From assembly GCA_003248935.1 (NCBI GenBank), contig QFQF01000001.1:372001-436000 (forward strand): a stretch of 64,000 bases of DNA, in the 5' to 3' direction. The notes below the pieces were generated by a model. It made no database searches. It had not been told where the DNA came from and saw only the letters and a list, made by a program, of their open reading frames with translations. Below, piece by piece: positions 33,646 through 43,112 of this stretch; position 1 is the stretch's first letter, and each line of letters starts with the position of its first letter. Origin of the DNA: Sphingobium sp. (GTDB lineage: Bacteria; Pseudomonadota; Alphaproteobacteria; Sphingomonadales; Sphingomonadaceae). The position numbers and the translations under genes are program-made.

Positions 33646-34746
33646 ATGGGTTTTCGTTGCGGTATCGTCGGGCTTCCCAATGTCGGCAAGTCCACCCTGT
33701 TCAACGCGCTGACCGAAACGCAGGCGGCGCAGGCGGCGAACTATCCGTTCTGCACGATCGAACCCAATGAGGGGCGCGTCGCCGTTCCCGATCCCCGGCT
33801 GGAAACGATCGCGAAGATCGGCGGCAGCGCCAAGGTGATTGAGACCCAGCTTGCCTTCGTCGACATCGCCGGGCTGGTGCGCGGCGCGTCGAAGGGTGAG
33901 GGCCTGGGCAACCAGTTCCTGGCGAACATCCGCGAGACCGACGCCATTGTCCATGTGCTGCGCTGCTTCGAGGATGACGACATCACCCACGTCGAGGGCA
34001 AGGTCGACCCGATCGCCGACGCGGAGACGGTCGAGACCGAACTGATGCTCGCCGACCTCGAATCGCTTGAGAAGCGCGTACCCAACCTCGCGAAAAAGGC
34101 GGCGCAGGGCGACAAGGAATCGAAGATCGCGGCCTCTGTCCTCGGCCAGGCGCTGGACCTGCTGCGCGACGGCAAGCCCGCGCGGCTAACGCAGCCGAAG
34201 GATGACGAGGAAGCCCGCCTGTTCGCGCAGGCCCAGCTCCTCACCAGCAAGCCCGTCCTCTACGTCTGCAATGTCGAGGAGGCGAGCGCGGCCGGCGGCA
34301 ACGCCCAATCCGCCCGCGTGTTCGAGAAGGCGGCGGCCGAGGGCGCGAAGGCGGTCATAGTGTCCGCCGCGATCGAGGCGGAACTGATCACCATGCCGGT
34401 CGAGGAGCGCGGCGAGTATCTGGAGGCGCTGGGCCTCACCGAAGCCGGGCTCGCCCGCATCATCCGCGCGGGCTACGAACTGCTCGGCCTCATCACCTTC
34501 TTCACCGTGGGGCCAAAGGAAGCGCGCGCCTGGACCGTGCATAGGGGCTCGAAGGCACCGCAGGCGGCGGGCGCGATCCACTCCGATTTCGAGAAGGGCT
34601 TCATCCGCGCGGAAACCATGGCCTATGAGGACTATGTCCAGTTCAACGGCGAGGCCGGCGCGAAGGAAGCGGGCAAGTGGCGCGCCGAGGGCAAGGATTA
34701 TGTGACGCAGGACGGTGACATCATGCTGTTCCGCTTCAACGTCTGA
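33646..34746 (+). CDS. ychF: Redox-regulated ribosome-binding ATPase YchF (Obg family)
   Basis: A 366-residue P-loop protein that hydrolyses ATP rather than GTP and associates with ribosomes. The start MGFRCGIVGLPNVGKSTLFN contains the G1 loop. G3 is VDIAGLVRGASKGEGLGNQFL. The NVEE variant of the G4 motif, as in YchF, appears in YVCNVEEAS. The C-terminal TGS domain ends KDYVTQDGDIMLFRFNV. Length is standard. The long upstream open frame is antisense to the DUF2490 gene. Confidence 0.97.
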   Translation: MGFRCGIVGLPNVGKSTLFNALTETQAAQAANYPFCTIEPNEGRVAVPDPRLETIAKIGGSAKVIETQLAFVDIAGLVRGASKGEGLGNQFLANIRETDAIVHVLRCFEDDDITHVEGKVDPIADAETVETELMLADLESLEKRVPNLAKKAAQGDKESKIAASVLGQALDLLRDGKPARLTQPKDDEEARLFAQAQLLTSKPVLYVCNVEEASAAGGNAQSARVFEKAAAEGAKAVIVSAAIEAELITMPVEERGEYLEALGLTEAGLARIIRAGYELLGLITFFTVGPKEARAWTVHRGSKAPQAAGAIHSDFEKGFIRAETMAYEDYVQFNGEAGAKEAGKWRAEGKDYVTQDGDIMLFRFNV

Positions 34747-34824
34747 CCGGCGCCTCCTTCTCAAGGGGGACTATCCATGAGCGAAACCAGCGCATAAGCT
34801 CCCTTCCAAACGGAGGGGGCCAAC

Positions 34825-35157
34825 ATGACCGATGGAACGGATGACGCGCGGATTGCCGCGATTGCGGCGGACCCGCGCTATGCCGCGCTGCTGCGGACAC
34901 GTACGGTGAACGAGTGGACGCTGTCCGCGCTGATGTTCGCCGCGTTCGTCGGTTTCATCGCGCTGATCGCGTTCGACAAGCCGTTCATGGCCCGGCCGGT
35001 CGGTGACGGCGTGATGTCCGTCGGCATCCCCATGGGCCTTGGCCTCATCCTCTTCGCGATCCTGCTGACCGCCGTGCACGTCCGCCGCGCCAACCGGCAC
35101 TATGACGCACAGCTTGCCGCCATTCTCGCGGATCACGCCGCGGGTGGCCGCGCATGA
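34825..35157 (+). CDS. DUF485 family membrane protein (ActP partner)
   Basis: A 110-residue inner-membrane protein with two hydrophobic helices (about residues 32-52 and 68-88) and the DUF485 pattern: a DPRYAALLRTR N terminus and a C-terminal RRANRHYDAQL. A GGAGG site precedes the start. The stop overlaps the start of the acetate symporter gene (ATGA). This pairing with ActP is standard, and the small protein is thought to assist the symporter, although its exact job is not established. Confidence 0.9.
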   Translation: MTDGTDDARIAAIAADPRYAALLRTRTVNEWTLSALMFAAFVGFIALIAFDKPFMARPVGDGVMSVGIPMGLGLILFAILLTAVHVRRANRHYDAQLAAILADHAAGGRA

Positions 35158-36866
35158 GGGCGACGGTGCGTACGCTGGCGGCGACCGGCCTTCTGCTCGC
35201 CCTTCCCGCCTCCGCCATCGCCGCGGATCTCGGCGGCGGCGTCACGGAACGGCAGCCGACCAACTGGGTGGCGATCGGCCTGTTCGTCGCCTTCGTCTCG
35301 CTGACCCTGTGGATCACGAAGGCCGCCGCCGCGCGCACGCGTACCGCGTCGGACTTCTACACGGCGGGCGGCGGCATCACCGGCTTTCAGAACGGGTTGG
35401 CGATGGCCGGCGACTATATGTCCGCCGCCTCGTTCCTCGGCATATCGGCGCAGATCTTCAACGACGGCTATGACGGCCTCATCTACTCGACCGGCTTCCT
35501 CGTGGGCTGGCCGATCCTGCTGTTCCTGCTGGCCGAACGCCTGCGCAACCTCGGCCGCTTCACCTTCGCCGACGTCGCCTCCTACCGCTTCGCCCAGCCG
35601 CCCGTGCGCAGCTTCGCGGCGGTCTCGACGCTGCTGGTGGTCAGCTTCTACCTGATCGCGCAGATGGTCGGCGCGGGACAGCTGATCAAGCTGCTGTTCG
35701 GCCTGCCCTATGCCGTCGCGGTGGTGATCGTCGGCGCGCTGATGATGCTCTACGTGCTGTTCGGCGGCATGCGCGCGACCACCTGGGTCCAGATCATCAA
35801 GGCGGTGCTGCTGCTTGCGGGTGCCAGCTTCATGGCGCTGATGGTGCTGGCGCAGTTCGGCTTTTCGCTGGAGGCGCTGTTCGCCCGCGCCGTGGCGGTG
35901 AAGACCGGTATCGCCGTTTCCGGTGGCGCCGACCCGGCCACGGCCGCCACGACCGGCCGGTCGATCATGGGTCCGGGCAATTTCATCAAGGATCCGGTCT
36001 CCGCCATCTCCTTCGGCCTTGCGCTGATGCTCGGGACGGCGGGCCTGCCGCACATATTGATGCGCTTCTTCACCGTCCCCGACGCGAAGGAGGCGCGCAA
36101 GTCGGTGCTGTGGGCGACCACCTGGATCGGCTATTTCTACATCCTCACCTTCATCATCGGCTTCGGCGCCATTGTCCTGGTCGCGACCGAACCGTCCTAT
36201 CTGACGCCGGAGGGCGGCCTGCGCGGCGGCGGCAACATGGCGGCGATCCACCTGTCGCACGCGATCGGCGGCGACATGCTGCTCGGCTTCATCTCGGCCG
36301 TCGCCTTCGCGACGATCCTGGCCGTGGTCGCGGGCCTCACTTTGTCGGCCGCGTCCGCCGTCAGCCACGACCTCTACGCGACGGTGATCCGGGCGAGCAC
36401 GGCGACCTCCGCTCAGGAACTGCGGGTTTCGCGGATCACCACCCTGACGCTGGGGGCGATCGCCGTGCTGCTCGGCCTGCTGTTCGAAAGGCAGAACGTC
36501 GCCTTCATGGTCAGCCTGGCGTTCGCGCTCGCCGCCTCGGGCAATTTCCCGGTCCTCATCCTTTCGCTGTTCTGGAGCGGCTGCACGACGCGCGGCGCGG
36601 CGATCGGCGGCACGATCGGACTGCTGACGGCCTTCGTCCTCACCTTGCTGTCGCCTGCGATCTGGGAGAACGTCCTGGGCCTTGCCGCCGCGCCGTTCCC
36701 CTACAGCTCGCCTGCGATCTTCTCGGTCCCGGCCGGTTTCCTCGCGATCTGGCTGATCTCGCTGTTCGACGGTTCGCCACGCGCGGCCGTGGACAAAAGC
36801 GGGTTCGCCGCCCAGCGCATCCGCGCGGAAACCGGGATCGGCGCCGCCACCGCGAGCGATCATTGA
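35154..36866 (+). CDS. actP: Cation/acetate symporter (sodium:solute symporter family)
   Basis: A 570-residue inner-membrane protein with a cleavable N-terminal signal (ends near IAA), as in E. coli ActP, followed by about 13 helices. SSS-family features include TASDFYTAGGGITGFQNGLA, AGDYMSAASFLGI, and MFFTVP-type segments near residue 305 (LMRFFTVPDAKEARKS). The family imports acetate and related monocarboxylates with cations. It is coupled to DUF485 by an ATGA overlap and to the glycosylase gene by a TTGA overlap. Confidence 0.92.
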   Translation: MRATVRTLAATGLLLALPASAIAADLGGGVTERQPTNWVAIGLFVAFVSLTLWITKAAAARTRTASDFYTAGGGITGFQNGLAMAGDYMSAASFLGISAQIFNDGYDGLIYSTGFLVGWPILLFLLAERLRNLGRFTFADVASYRFAQPPVRSFAAVSTLLVVSFYLIAQMVGAGQLIKLLFGLPYAVAVVIVGALMMLYVLFGGMRATTWVQIIKAVLLLAGASFMALMVLAQFGFSLEALFARAVAVKTGIAVSGGADPATAATTGRSIMGPGNFIKDPVSAISFGLALMLGTAGLPHILMRFFTVPDAKEARKSVLWATTWIGYFYILTFIIGFGAIVLVATEPSYLTPEGGLRGGGNMAAIHLSHAIGGDMLLGFISAVAFATILAVVAGLTLSAASAVSHDLYATVIRASTATSAQELRVSRITTLTLGAIAVLLGLLFERQNVAFMVSLAFALAASGNFPVLILSLFWSGCTTRGAAIGGTIGLLTAFVLTLLSPAIWENVLGLAAAPFPYSSPAIFSVPAGFLAIWLISLFDGSPRAAVDKSGFAAQRIRAETGIGAATASDH

Positions 36867-37369
36867 CGGCGGCGGAGGCGCACAGCCACGCCTTCCCGCC
36901 CAGCGTCGGCGTCGATGCCCGCCTGCTTCTGCTCGGCAGCCTGCCGGGCACGGAATCGCTCAGGCGCGGCCAGTATTACGCCCATCCCGGCAACGCCTTC
37001 TGGCATCTGGTCGGCGGCGTGGTGGGAGAGGCCCTGCCCGACCTGCCCTATGAACTGCGCCTCGACCGGCTGAAGGCGCATCGCATCGGGCTGTGGGACG
37101 TCATCGGCAGCGCCTGGCGGACCGGCAGCCTCGACGCCGCGATACGCGATGCACAGCCGCGCGACCTCGCCGCCTTTGCCGCGACCCTCCCGGACCTGCG
37201 CGCCATCGCCTTCAACGGCGGCACCGCGGCGCGGATCGGGCGGCGCCAGCTTGCCGGGATCACCCGTTACGCGCTCGTCGACCTGCCCTCGTCCTCCGCC
37301 GCCCACGCCGCCATGCCGCGTGCGGCGAAGCTGGAGGCTTGGCGGGCGCTCGGGCCGTTCCTCGATTGA
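36863..37369 (+). CDS. DNA-deoxyinosine glycosylase family protein
   Basis: A 168-residue uracil-DNA-glycosylase-superfamily protein. The segment LLLGSLPGTESLRRGQYYAHPGNAFW (shown in part) contains the GSLPG and HPxNxFW motifs of the hypoxanthine-DNA glycosylase group, which removes deaminated adenine. LPSSSAAHA near residue 145 is the C-terminal active-site loop. The start is the TTG overlapping the actP stop, since the family N terminus (AFPPSVG) begins within ten codons of it. The functional link with acetate uptake is unclear; co-transcription may be incidental. Confidence 0.75.
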   Translation: MTAAEAHSHAFPPSVGVDARLLLLGSLPGTESLRRGQYYAHPGNAFWHLVGGVVGEALPDLPYELRLDRLKAHRIGLWDVIGSAWRTGSLDAAIRDAQPRDLAAFAATLPDLRAIAFNGGTAARIGRRQLAGITRYALVDLPSSSAAHAAMPRAAKLEAWRALGPFLD

Positions 37370-37417
37370 GCCTGCGGCTGGCGCGGCGGCGTATCTTGCT
37401 GTAACGCCGGGTCCGTC

Positions 37418-37753
37418 ATGCGCATCCTGCTCGCCCTGCTGCTCGCCTGCATCGCCTTCCCGGCGATGGCCGTCGGTGGCATTGCGCCGCATTGCGCCCC
37501 GGCCGCGCCACCGGCCATGTCCGGGACGCAGGCCCATCACGGCCATCATGACGCAGGCCACGACATGCCTGCCCCGGCATCATCGGCGCGGACGCATGAA
37601 TGCATCGGTTGCATTCCGCCCGGTCACGGCCTCGCCCGCGTCGCCGATCCGCAACGCTTCCGCCTCCCGGCCCAGCGTCCGCTGCGCGCGGCCGCCGCGC
37701 TGGCCGGTGCGATCCGCTCGCCCGAAACACCCCCGCCCCGCACGATCGCCTGA
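37418..37753 (+). CDS. Small exported His-rich protein, possibly copper-related
   Basis: A 111-residue protein with a signal peptide (MRILLALLLACIAFPAMA). The mature region is rich in His, Met and Cys (HHGHHDAGHDMP, then HECIGCIPPGHG), which suggests binding of soft metals such as copper. It lies 50 bases upstream of a Met/His-rich outer membrane protein gene on the same strand. No family was recognised. A role in periplasmic copper handling is inferred from composition and neighbourhood only. Confidence 0.55.
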   Translation: MRILLALLLACIAFPAMAVGGIAPHCAPAAPPAMSGTQAHHGHHDAGHDMPAPASSARTHECIGCIPPGHGLARVADPQRFRLPAQRPLRAAAALAGAIRSPETPPPRTIA

Positions 37754-37803
37754 ACCGAACGCCTTCTTTTTCGATTCAGAGTTCTCGATCCAGGGGATCA
37801 ACA

Positions 37804-39096
37804 GTGACGACACGATGCTTGAGCAGCGTCGCGGCCCTTGCCGCGGCGATCCTCTCCACGCCCGCGATGGCGCAGGAGATGGACCACGACATGATGGACC
37901 ATAGCCAGATGGATCATGGCGATATGGATATGTCCTCCGAAGAGGTGACCACCGCCGACCGGCGGCTCGCCTGGGCGCCGGGGTCCGGCACCGCCCGCCT
38001 GCCGGGTGCGGAGGGCGGCATGCACGGCCTCCATGTGATGGCCGGCGACTGGATGCTGATGGCCCACGGCTATGCCTGGGGCGTCTATACCGATCAGGGC
38101 GGCGCGCGCGGCGATGACAAGGCCTATGTCCAGTCGATGGCGATGCTGACCGGCGAACGGCAGATCGGCGACCGCACGAAGCTGACCCTGAAATCCATGT
38201 TCAGCCTGGAGCCGGCCATGTCGGCGCGGGGCTATCCCAACCTGTTCGCGACCGGGGAAACGGCGAACGGCGTCGCCCTGATCGACCGGCAGCATCCCCA
38301 TGACCTGTTCATGGAACTGGCCGCCCGGCTGGACTTCGACCTGGGCGGTGGCACCAGCGCCTTCCTCTACGGCGGGCCGGTCGGCGAACCCGCGCTCGGC
38401 CCCACCGCCTTCATGATGCGCCGGTCCGCCCGCTACAATCCTGAGGCACCGATCAGCCATCACTGGTTCGACAGCACCCACATCACCTACGGCGTGGTGA
38501 CGGCAGGGGTGGCGTCCGGCCCGTTCCAGATCGAGGGCTCCGCCTTTCGCGGGCGGGAGCCGGACGAGGAACGCTGGGGCATCGAGACGCCGAAGCTCGA
38601 CAGCTGGTCGGTCCGCGCCAGCGTCAATCCCACGCCCAACTGGTCGGGGCAGGTCAGCTACGGCCGGATCAAGGCGCCCGAGGCGCTCCACCATGGCGAG
38701 GATGAGGGGCGCTTCACCGCCAGCCTGTCCTACGCCGACGACCGCCTGTCCATCACCGGCGCCTTCTCCGCGAAGGACCGCCTGCCCGGACCGACGCTCA
38801 CGGCCTGGCTGCTGGAGGCGAACTGGAACCTCGCCGGACCACACAACCTGTTCGGCCGGATCGAGAATGTGGAGAATGACGAGCTGTTTCCGGAGGGCGA
38901 TCCGCTCCACGGCCGGGCGTTCCGCGTGACGAAGATGCAGGCGGGCTATGCCTATCGCATCCCGCTCACCGGGCCGCTGAACCTTGCGCTCGGCGGCTCG
39001 GGCGCTGTCTATGCGAAGCCGGAGGCCCTGGATGCGGCCTATGGCCGTCATCCGGTCGGCTGGACGGCCTTTGCCAAGCTATCGCTCGGCGACTGA
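37804..39096 (+). CDS. Outer-membrane-type protein with Met/His-rich N terminus, probable metal resistance
   Basis: A 430-residue protein with a GTG start preceded by CAGGGG, then a signal peptide ending STPAMAQ. The mature N terminus is a copper-binding-like cluster (MDHDMMDHSQMDHGDMDM) resembling the MDHSxM repeats of CopB. The rest is a beta-strand-rich, porin-like body (GDWMLMAHGYAWGVY; RQHPHDLFMELAARLDF; a final ALGGSGAVYAKP...AKLSL region). Similar proteins occur in alphaproteobacterial copper/heavy-metal clusters without assigned function. It pairs with the His-rich gene upstream. Confidence 0.6.
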   Translation: MTTRCLSSVAALAAAILSTPAMAQEMDHDMMDHSQMDHGDMDMSSEEVTTADRRLAWAPGSGTARLPGAEGGMHGLHVMAGDWMLMAHGYAWGVYTDQGGARGDDKAYVQSMAMLTGERQIGDRTKLTLKSMFSLEPAMSARGYPNLFATGETANGVALIDRQHPHDLFMELAARLDFDLGGGTSAFLYGGPVGEPALGPTAFMMRRSARYNPEAPISHHWFDSTHITYGVVTAGVASGPFQIEGSAFRGREPDEERWGIETPKLDSWSVRASVNPTPNWSGQVSYGRIKAPEALHHGEDEGRFTASLSYADDRLSITGAFSAKDRLPGPTLTAWLLEANWNLAGPHNLFGRIENVENDELFPEGDPLHGRAFRVTKMQAGYAYRIPLTGPLNLALGGSGAVYAKPEALDAAYGRHPVGWTAFAKLSLGD

Positions 39097-39190
39097 CGTC
39101 CGGAACGGGGGGACAACAGGGGCGGGAAAGCGTCATCAAACGGTAGCGACCGGCTTGCTACAGCCCTGCACATTCAGCAGGATCAGAGCC

Positions 39191-40474
39191 ATGAAGATGC
39201 CTTTCCGCCCCGCCTCGATGCTCTCCCGCCTCGTCGGGCTCGCCCTCTTCTCCGTCATGACGGCCTGCGCGCCGATGGCGGTGGAGCGGGCGCAGGCCCC
39301 CGCCCCTATCCCCGCGTCCCACGCGGCCTCCGCGGACGTGCGTCCCCCCATCACCGTTCTGCTCTCCATCGACGGCTTCCGGCCCGCCATCCTGCGCCAC
39401 GGGCTCACGCCGAACCTGGACGCACTGGCGGCGGAGGGCGTTTCCGGCGACATGCGACCCGTGTTCCCCGCCAACACATTCCCCAATCACGTCAGCCTCG
39501 TCACCGGCCAGCGGCCCGACCATCACGGCATCGTCGACAATGCTATGCGCGATCCGCGCAAGCCGGGCGTAACGTGGAAGATCACCGACCCGCTGGTGAA
39601 CCGCGACGGCTTCTGGTGGGAGGAGGCCGAACCGGTCTGGGTCAGCGCGGAGAGGGCGGGCATCCGCACCGGCGTCCTCTACTGGCCCGGCTCCGACAAC
39701 AGCATCAACGGTACGCGCCCGTCGATCTGGTTTCCCTATGACGCCGCGATCACCAGCGCGCAGCGGGTCGACACCGCCCTCGACTGGGCCCGCCGCCCCG
39801 CCGCGACCCGCCCGGCGTTCATCGCCGTCTATTTCGACGTGGTGGACAAGGCGGACCATCATGACGGCTTCGATTCCGCGCAGGAACATGCCGCGATCGC
39901 CGATGTCGACGCGCAGATCGGCCGCCTGCGCGCGGGCCTTGCCGACATGGGCCAGCCCGCCAACCTGATCGTCGTCTCCGACCACGGCATGGCGCCCGTC
40001 CCGCCGGAGCATGTCCGCCCGATCACCGACATCGTCGACCCCGCGATCATGGAAGCCATCACTGAGGGACCGTGGCTCGACATCTATCCGCTGGCGGACA
40101 AGGACGCGGCCGTGGCCGCCGCGCTGTTGCGTTCCCACGACAATATCGACTGCTGGCGGCGGGAGGATGTGCCCGCCCGCTATGCCTATGGCCGCAATCC
40201 TCGCGTCGCCCCGTTCCTGTGCATGGCGCATGTCGGCTGGACCTTCGTGAAGAAGCCCCGGGCCTTCACGAAGGGCGAACATGGCTTCGACCCCGCAGCG
40301 CCGGAGATGCGCGCGCTGTTCCTCGCCGCCGGTCCCGCCTTCCGTCGCGGCCTGACCCTGCCGACCTTCGACAATATCGACGTCTATCCCCTGCTCGCCC
40401 GGCTCGTCGGGTTGCCGCCCAGGCCGGTCGACGGCAATCCGGCCACGCTTGACGTTAACGTCATCTCTCCCTAG
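39191..40474 (+). CDS. Type I phosphodiesterase/nucleotide pyrophosphatase family protein
   Basis: A 427-residue exported enzyme of the alkaline phosphatase superfamily, ectonucleotide pyrophosphatase group. A signal peptide or weak lipobox (VMTAC, Cys26) leads into LLSIDGFRPAIL with the first metal Asp, then PVFPANTFPNHVSLVTGQ with the nucleophilic Thr. YFDVVDKADHHDG and VVSDHGMAPV supply further metal ligands, and KGEHGFDP the last His. It would cleave nucleotide or phosphodiester substrates in the periplasm. It stands alone between the copper-like pair and the MaoC gene. Confidence 0.85.
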   Translation: MKMPFRPASMLSRLVGLALFSVMTACAPMAVERAQAPAPIPASHAASADVRPPITVLLSIDGFRPAILRHGLTPNLDALAAEGVSGDMRPVFPANTFPNHVSLVTGQRPDHHGIVDNAMRDPRKPGVTWKITDPLVNRDGFWWEEAEPVWVSAERAGIRTGVLYWPGSDNSINGTRPSIWFPYDAAITSAQRVDTALDWARRPAATRPAFIAVYFDVVDKADHHDGFDSAQEHAAIADVDAQIGRLRAGLADMGQPANLIVVSDHGMAPVPPEHVRPITDIVDPAIMEAITEGPWLDIYPLADKDAAVAAALLRSHDNIDCWRREDVPARYAYGRNPRVAPFLCMAHVGWTFVKKPRAFTKGEHGFDPAAPEMRALFLAAGPAFRRGLTLPTFDNIDVYPLLARLVGLPPRPVDGNPATLDVNVISP

Positions 40475-40503
40475 GTCCGGGCTCCGGACGAGAGGAGTGC
40501 GCG

Positions 40504-40992
<489 letters not shown>

Positions 40993-41103
40993 GGGACCGG
41001 GCCTAAACCGGGCATGCGCCACGGCCATCCCCGACGAACTGGCCATTGCCGGGGCGGCGCGGGAGTGAAATAGCCTTCCCGTCCGCTGGAAGGAGGCAAC
41101 GCC

Positions 41104-41736
41104 GTGCCCACCCTCGCCCATCTTATCGGTTTCGCGCTCGTCTCGCTCGGCATGGTGCTGACGCCCGGGCCGAACATGATCTACCTGGTCTCACGATCGA
41201 TCGCGCAGGGCCCCTCTGCGGGGCTGGTTTCGCTGGCGGGCGTCGCTCTCGGCTTCGTCGTCTACATGCTCTGCGCGGCCTTCGGCATCACTGCGCTGCT
41301 GCTCGCCGTGCCCTTCGCCTATGACGCGCTGCGGGCGGCGGGTGCGCTCTATCTGCTGTGGCTGGCGTGGCAGGCGATCCGGCCCGGCGGCGCCTCCCCG
41401 TTCCAGCCGCGCGACCTGCCCCGCGACGGGCCGCGCCGCCTGTTCGCCATGGGCCTGATGACCAGCCTGCTCAATCCGAAGGTCGCCGTGCTCTACCTGT
41501 CGCTGCTGCCCCAGTTCATTGATCCCGCGCGTGGCAACATCCTTGGCCAGTCGCTGATGCTCGGCACGACGCAGATACTGGTCAGCGTCACGGTGAACGG
41601 CATCATCGCGTCGATGGCGGGTTCCGTCGCCCTGCTGCTCGCCCGCCGGCCGCGCTGGGCGCTGGTCCAGCGCTGGCTGATGGCGACGGTGCTCGGCGGC
41701 CTCGCCGTGCGGATGGCGGCCGACGCCGGGCGCTGA
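41104..41736 (+). CDS. LysE/RhtB family amino acid exporter
   Basis: A 210-residue inner-membrane protein with about six helices and the LysE family N terminus (VLTPGPNMIYLVSRSIAQG). LFAMGLMTSLLNPKVAVLY near residue 115 is the second conserved block. It has a GTG start with GGAGG upstream. The family exports amino acids or homoserine lactones by proton antiport. No adjacent LysR-type regulator is seen, so the substrate cannot be guessed. It converges on the histidine kinase gene. Confidence 0.9.
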   Translation: MPTLAHLIGFALVSLGMVLTPGPNMIYLVSRSIAQGPSAGLVSLAGVALGFVVYMLCAAFGITALLLAVPFAYDALRAAGALYLLWLAWQAIRPGGASPFQPRDLPRDGPRRLFAMGLMTSLLNPKVAVLYLSLLPQFIDPARGNILGQSLMLGTTQILVSVTVNGIIASMAGSVALLLARRPRWALVQRWLMATVLGGLAVRMAADAGR

Positions 41737-41748
41737 ACGCCGGACTGT

Positions 41749-43107
41749 TCAGGCGGGCAGGATCATTTCCACGGTAAAGCGCCCCGTGTCCCGGCGCAGG
41801 GCGATCGTCCCGCCATGGAGCTGCGCGACGGCGGAAACCAGCGACAGGCCCAGCCCCGCGCCCTCCGTCGATCGTGCCGGATCGAGCCGGCCGAAGCGGC
41901 GCAGCGCGTCCGCCTGCCGGTCCTCGGCCACGCCCTCGCCCTCGTCGGACACGCCGACCACGACCGCGTCGGCCCGCGCCGTCACCTGTACCGCGATCGC
42001 CCCCGCGCCATATTTCAGCGCATTGTCGATCAGGTTCGATACCGCCTGCCCCAGCAGTTCGCGATGCGCGGGCAGCGGCGCGACGACCTCGCTCTCCAGC
42101 ACGATCGCCCGACCCCGGTCCTCGGCCAGCGGCTCGTAGAGTTCGACGAGGTCGGCCAGCATCGCGGGCAGGTCGACGTCGACGAAGCGGTCGCGGCCGA
42201 TCCCGGCCTCGGCGCGGCTGATCTCCAGCGCCGTGCCCAGCATCGCGAGCAGCTGATCAGCCTCCTTGCCGATGCCCTCGATCGCCGCGTGCAGCCCTTC
42301 GGGATCGTCGGTCAGCGCGGCGCGGTCGACCCGCGCGCGCAGCCGGGTCAGCGGCGAGCGCAGGTCATGCGCCATGCTGTCCGTCAGCAAGCGCATCTCC
42401 GACACCAGCGCCTCGATCCGCTCCAGCATCGCGTTGATCGTCCCGGCGAGCTGGTCGAAGCTGTCGCCCGATCCGTCGAGCGCGACCCGCCGCGCGAAAT
42501 CGCCCGCCCGCACGTCCCGCGCCGTCGCGGTGATCGTGCCGATCCGCCGGTCGATGATGTGGACGACCAGCCACGCGCCCGCCGCCGCCAGCGGCACCGC
42601 CATCATCAGCGCGGTCAGCAGCGCGCCCTCGACCGTGCGGGTCAGCTGCGCGCTGCCCTCGATCAGGTGCCCGGCGAGCAACCGGCCGCCGCCCGGCAGC
42701 GGCATCGCGATCACGCCGTACCGCCCGGGCCGGTCGCTGCCCACGCGGTAGAGGTCGATCTTCGTCCAGTTCCCGCCGCCCGCACCGGCGGGAGCCGCGA
42801 CGACCGGCGGCCAGCGCGCCAGGTTGCCCGCCACGGTCCTGCCCGTACCGTCCGTCAGCAGGATCAACTCGTCGCTCCGCCCCGCCGCCCGCTGGCGCAC
42901 GATCGCGGCGAGCGCCCCGCCGCCCTGCGCGGCATGCACGGCCATCAGGTCGTCGCGCAGGTCTTCGGCCCGCGCCCTGTCACCCGCGTCGATGCGGCTT
43001 TCGACGAGACGCACGACAGAGAGCAGCAGCATCCCGCCGAACAGCAGTTCCAGCAGCAGGATCAGGCCGATGAACCGCGCATGAGACGAGCGCAGCCACC
43101 GCCGCAT
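41749..43107 (-). CDS. Sensor histidine kinase (OmpR partner)
   Basis: A 452-residue membrane kinase. The start is taken at ATG 43107; a GTG at 43116 overlaps the regulator stop (GTGA) and is an alternative. Two membrane helices (about residues 11-31 and 165-188) enclose a periplasmic sensor of about 130 residues. HAMP follows, then HisKA with phospho-acceptor SMAHDLRSPL, the N-box NLIDNALKYG, DEGEGV and GLGLSLV of the ATPase. It is the last gene of the PDZ-regulator-kinase operon and probably responds to an envelope signal. Confidence 0.92.
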   Translation of the reverse strand: MRRWLRSSHARFIGLILLLELLFGGMLLLSVVRLVESRIDAGDRARAEDLRDDLMAVHAAQGGGALAAIVRQRAAGRSDELILLTDGTGRTVAGNLARWPPVVAAPAGAGGGNWTKIDLYRVGSDRPGRYGVIAMPLPGGGRLLAGHLIEGSAQLTRTVEGALLTALMMAVPLAAAGAWLVVHIIDRRIGTITATARDVRAGDFARRVALDGSGDSFDQLAGTINAMLERIEALVSEMRLLTDSMAHDLRSPLTRLRARVDRAALTDDPEGLHAAIEGIGKEADQLLAMLGTALEISRAEAGIGRDRFVDVDLPAMLADLVELYEPLAEDRGRAIVLESEVVAPLPAHRELLGQAVSNLIDNALKYGAGAIAVQVTARADAVVVGVSDEGEGVAEDRQADALRRFGRLDPARSTEGAGLGLSLVSAVAQLHGGTIALRRDTGRFTVEMILPA

Positions 43108-43112
43108 GGCGA

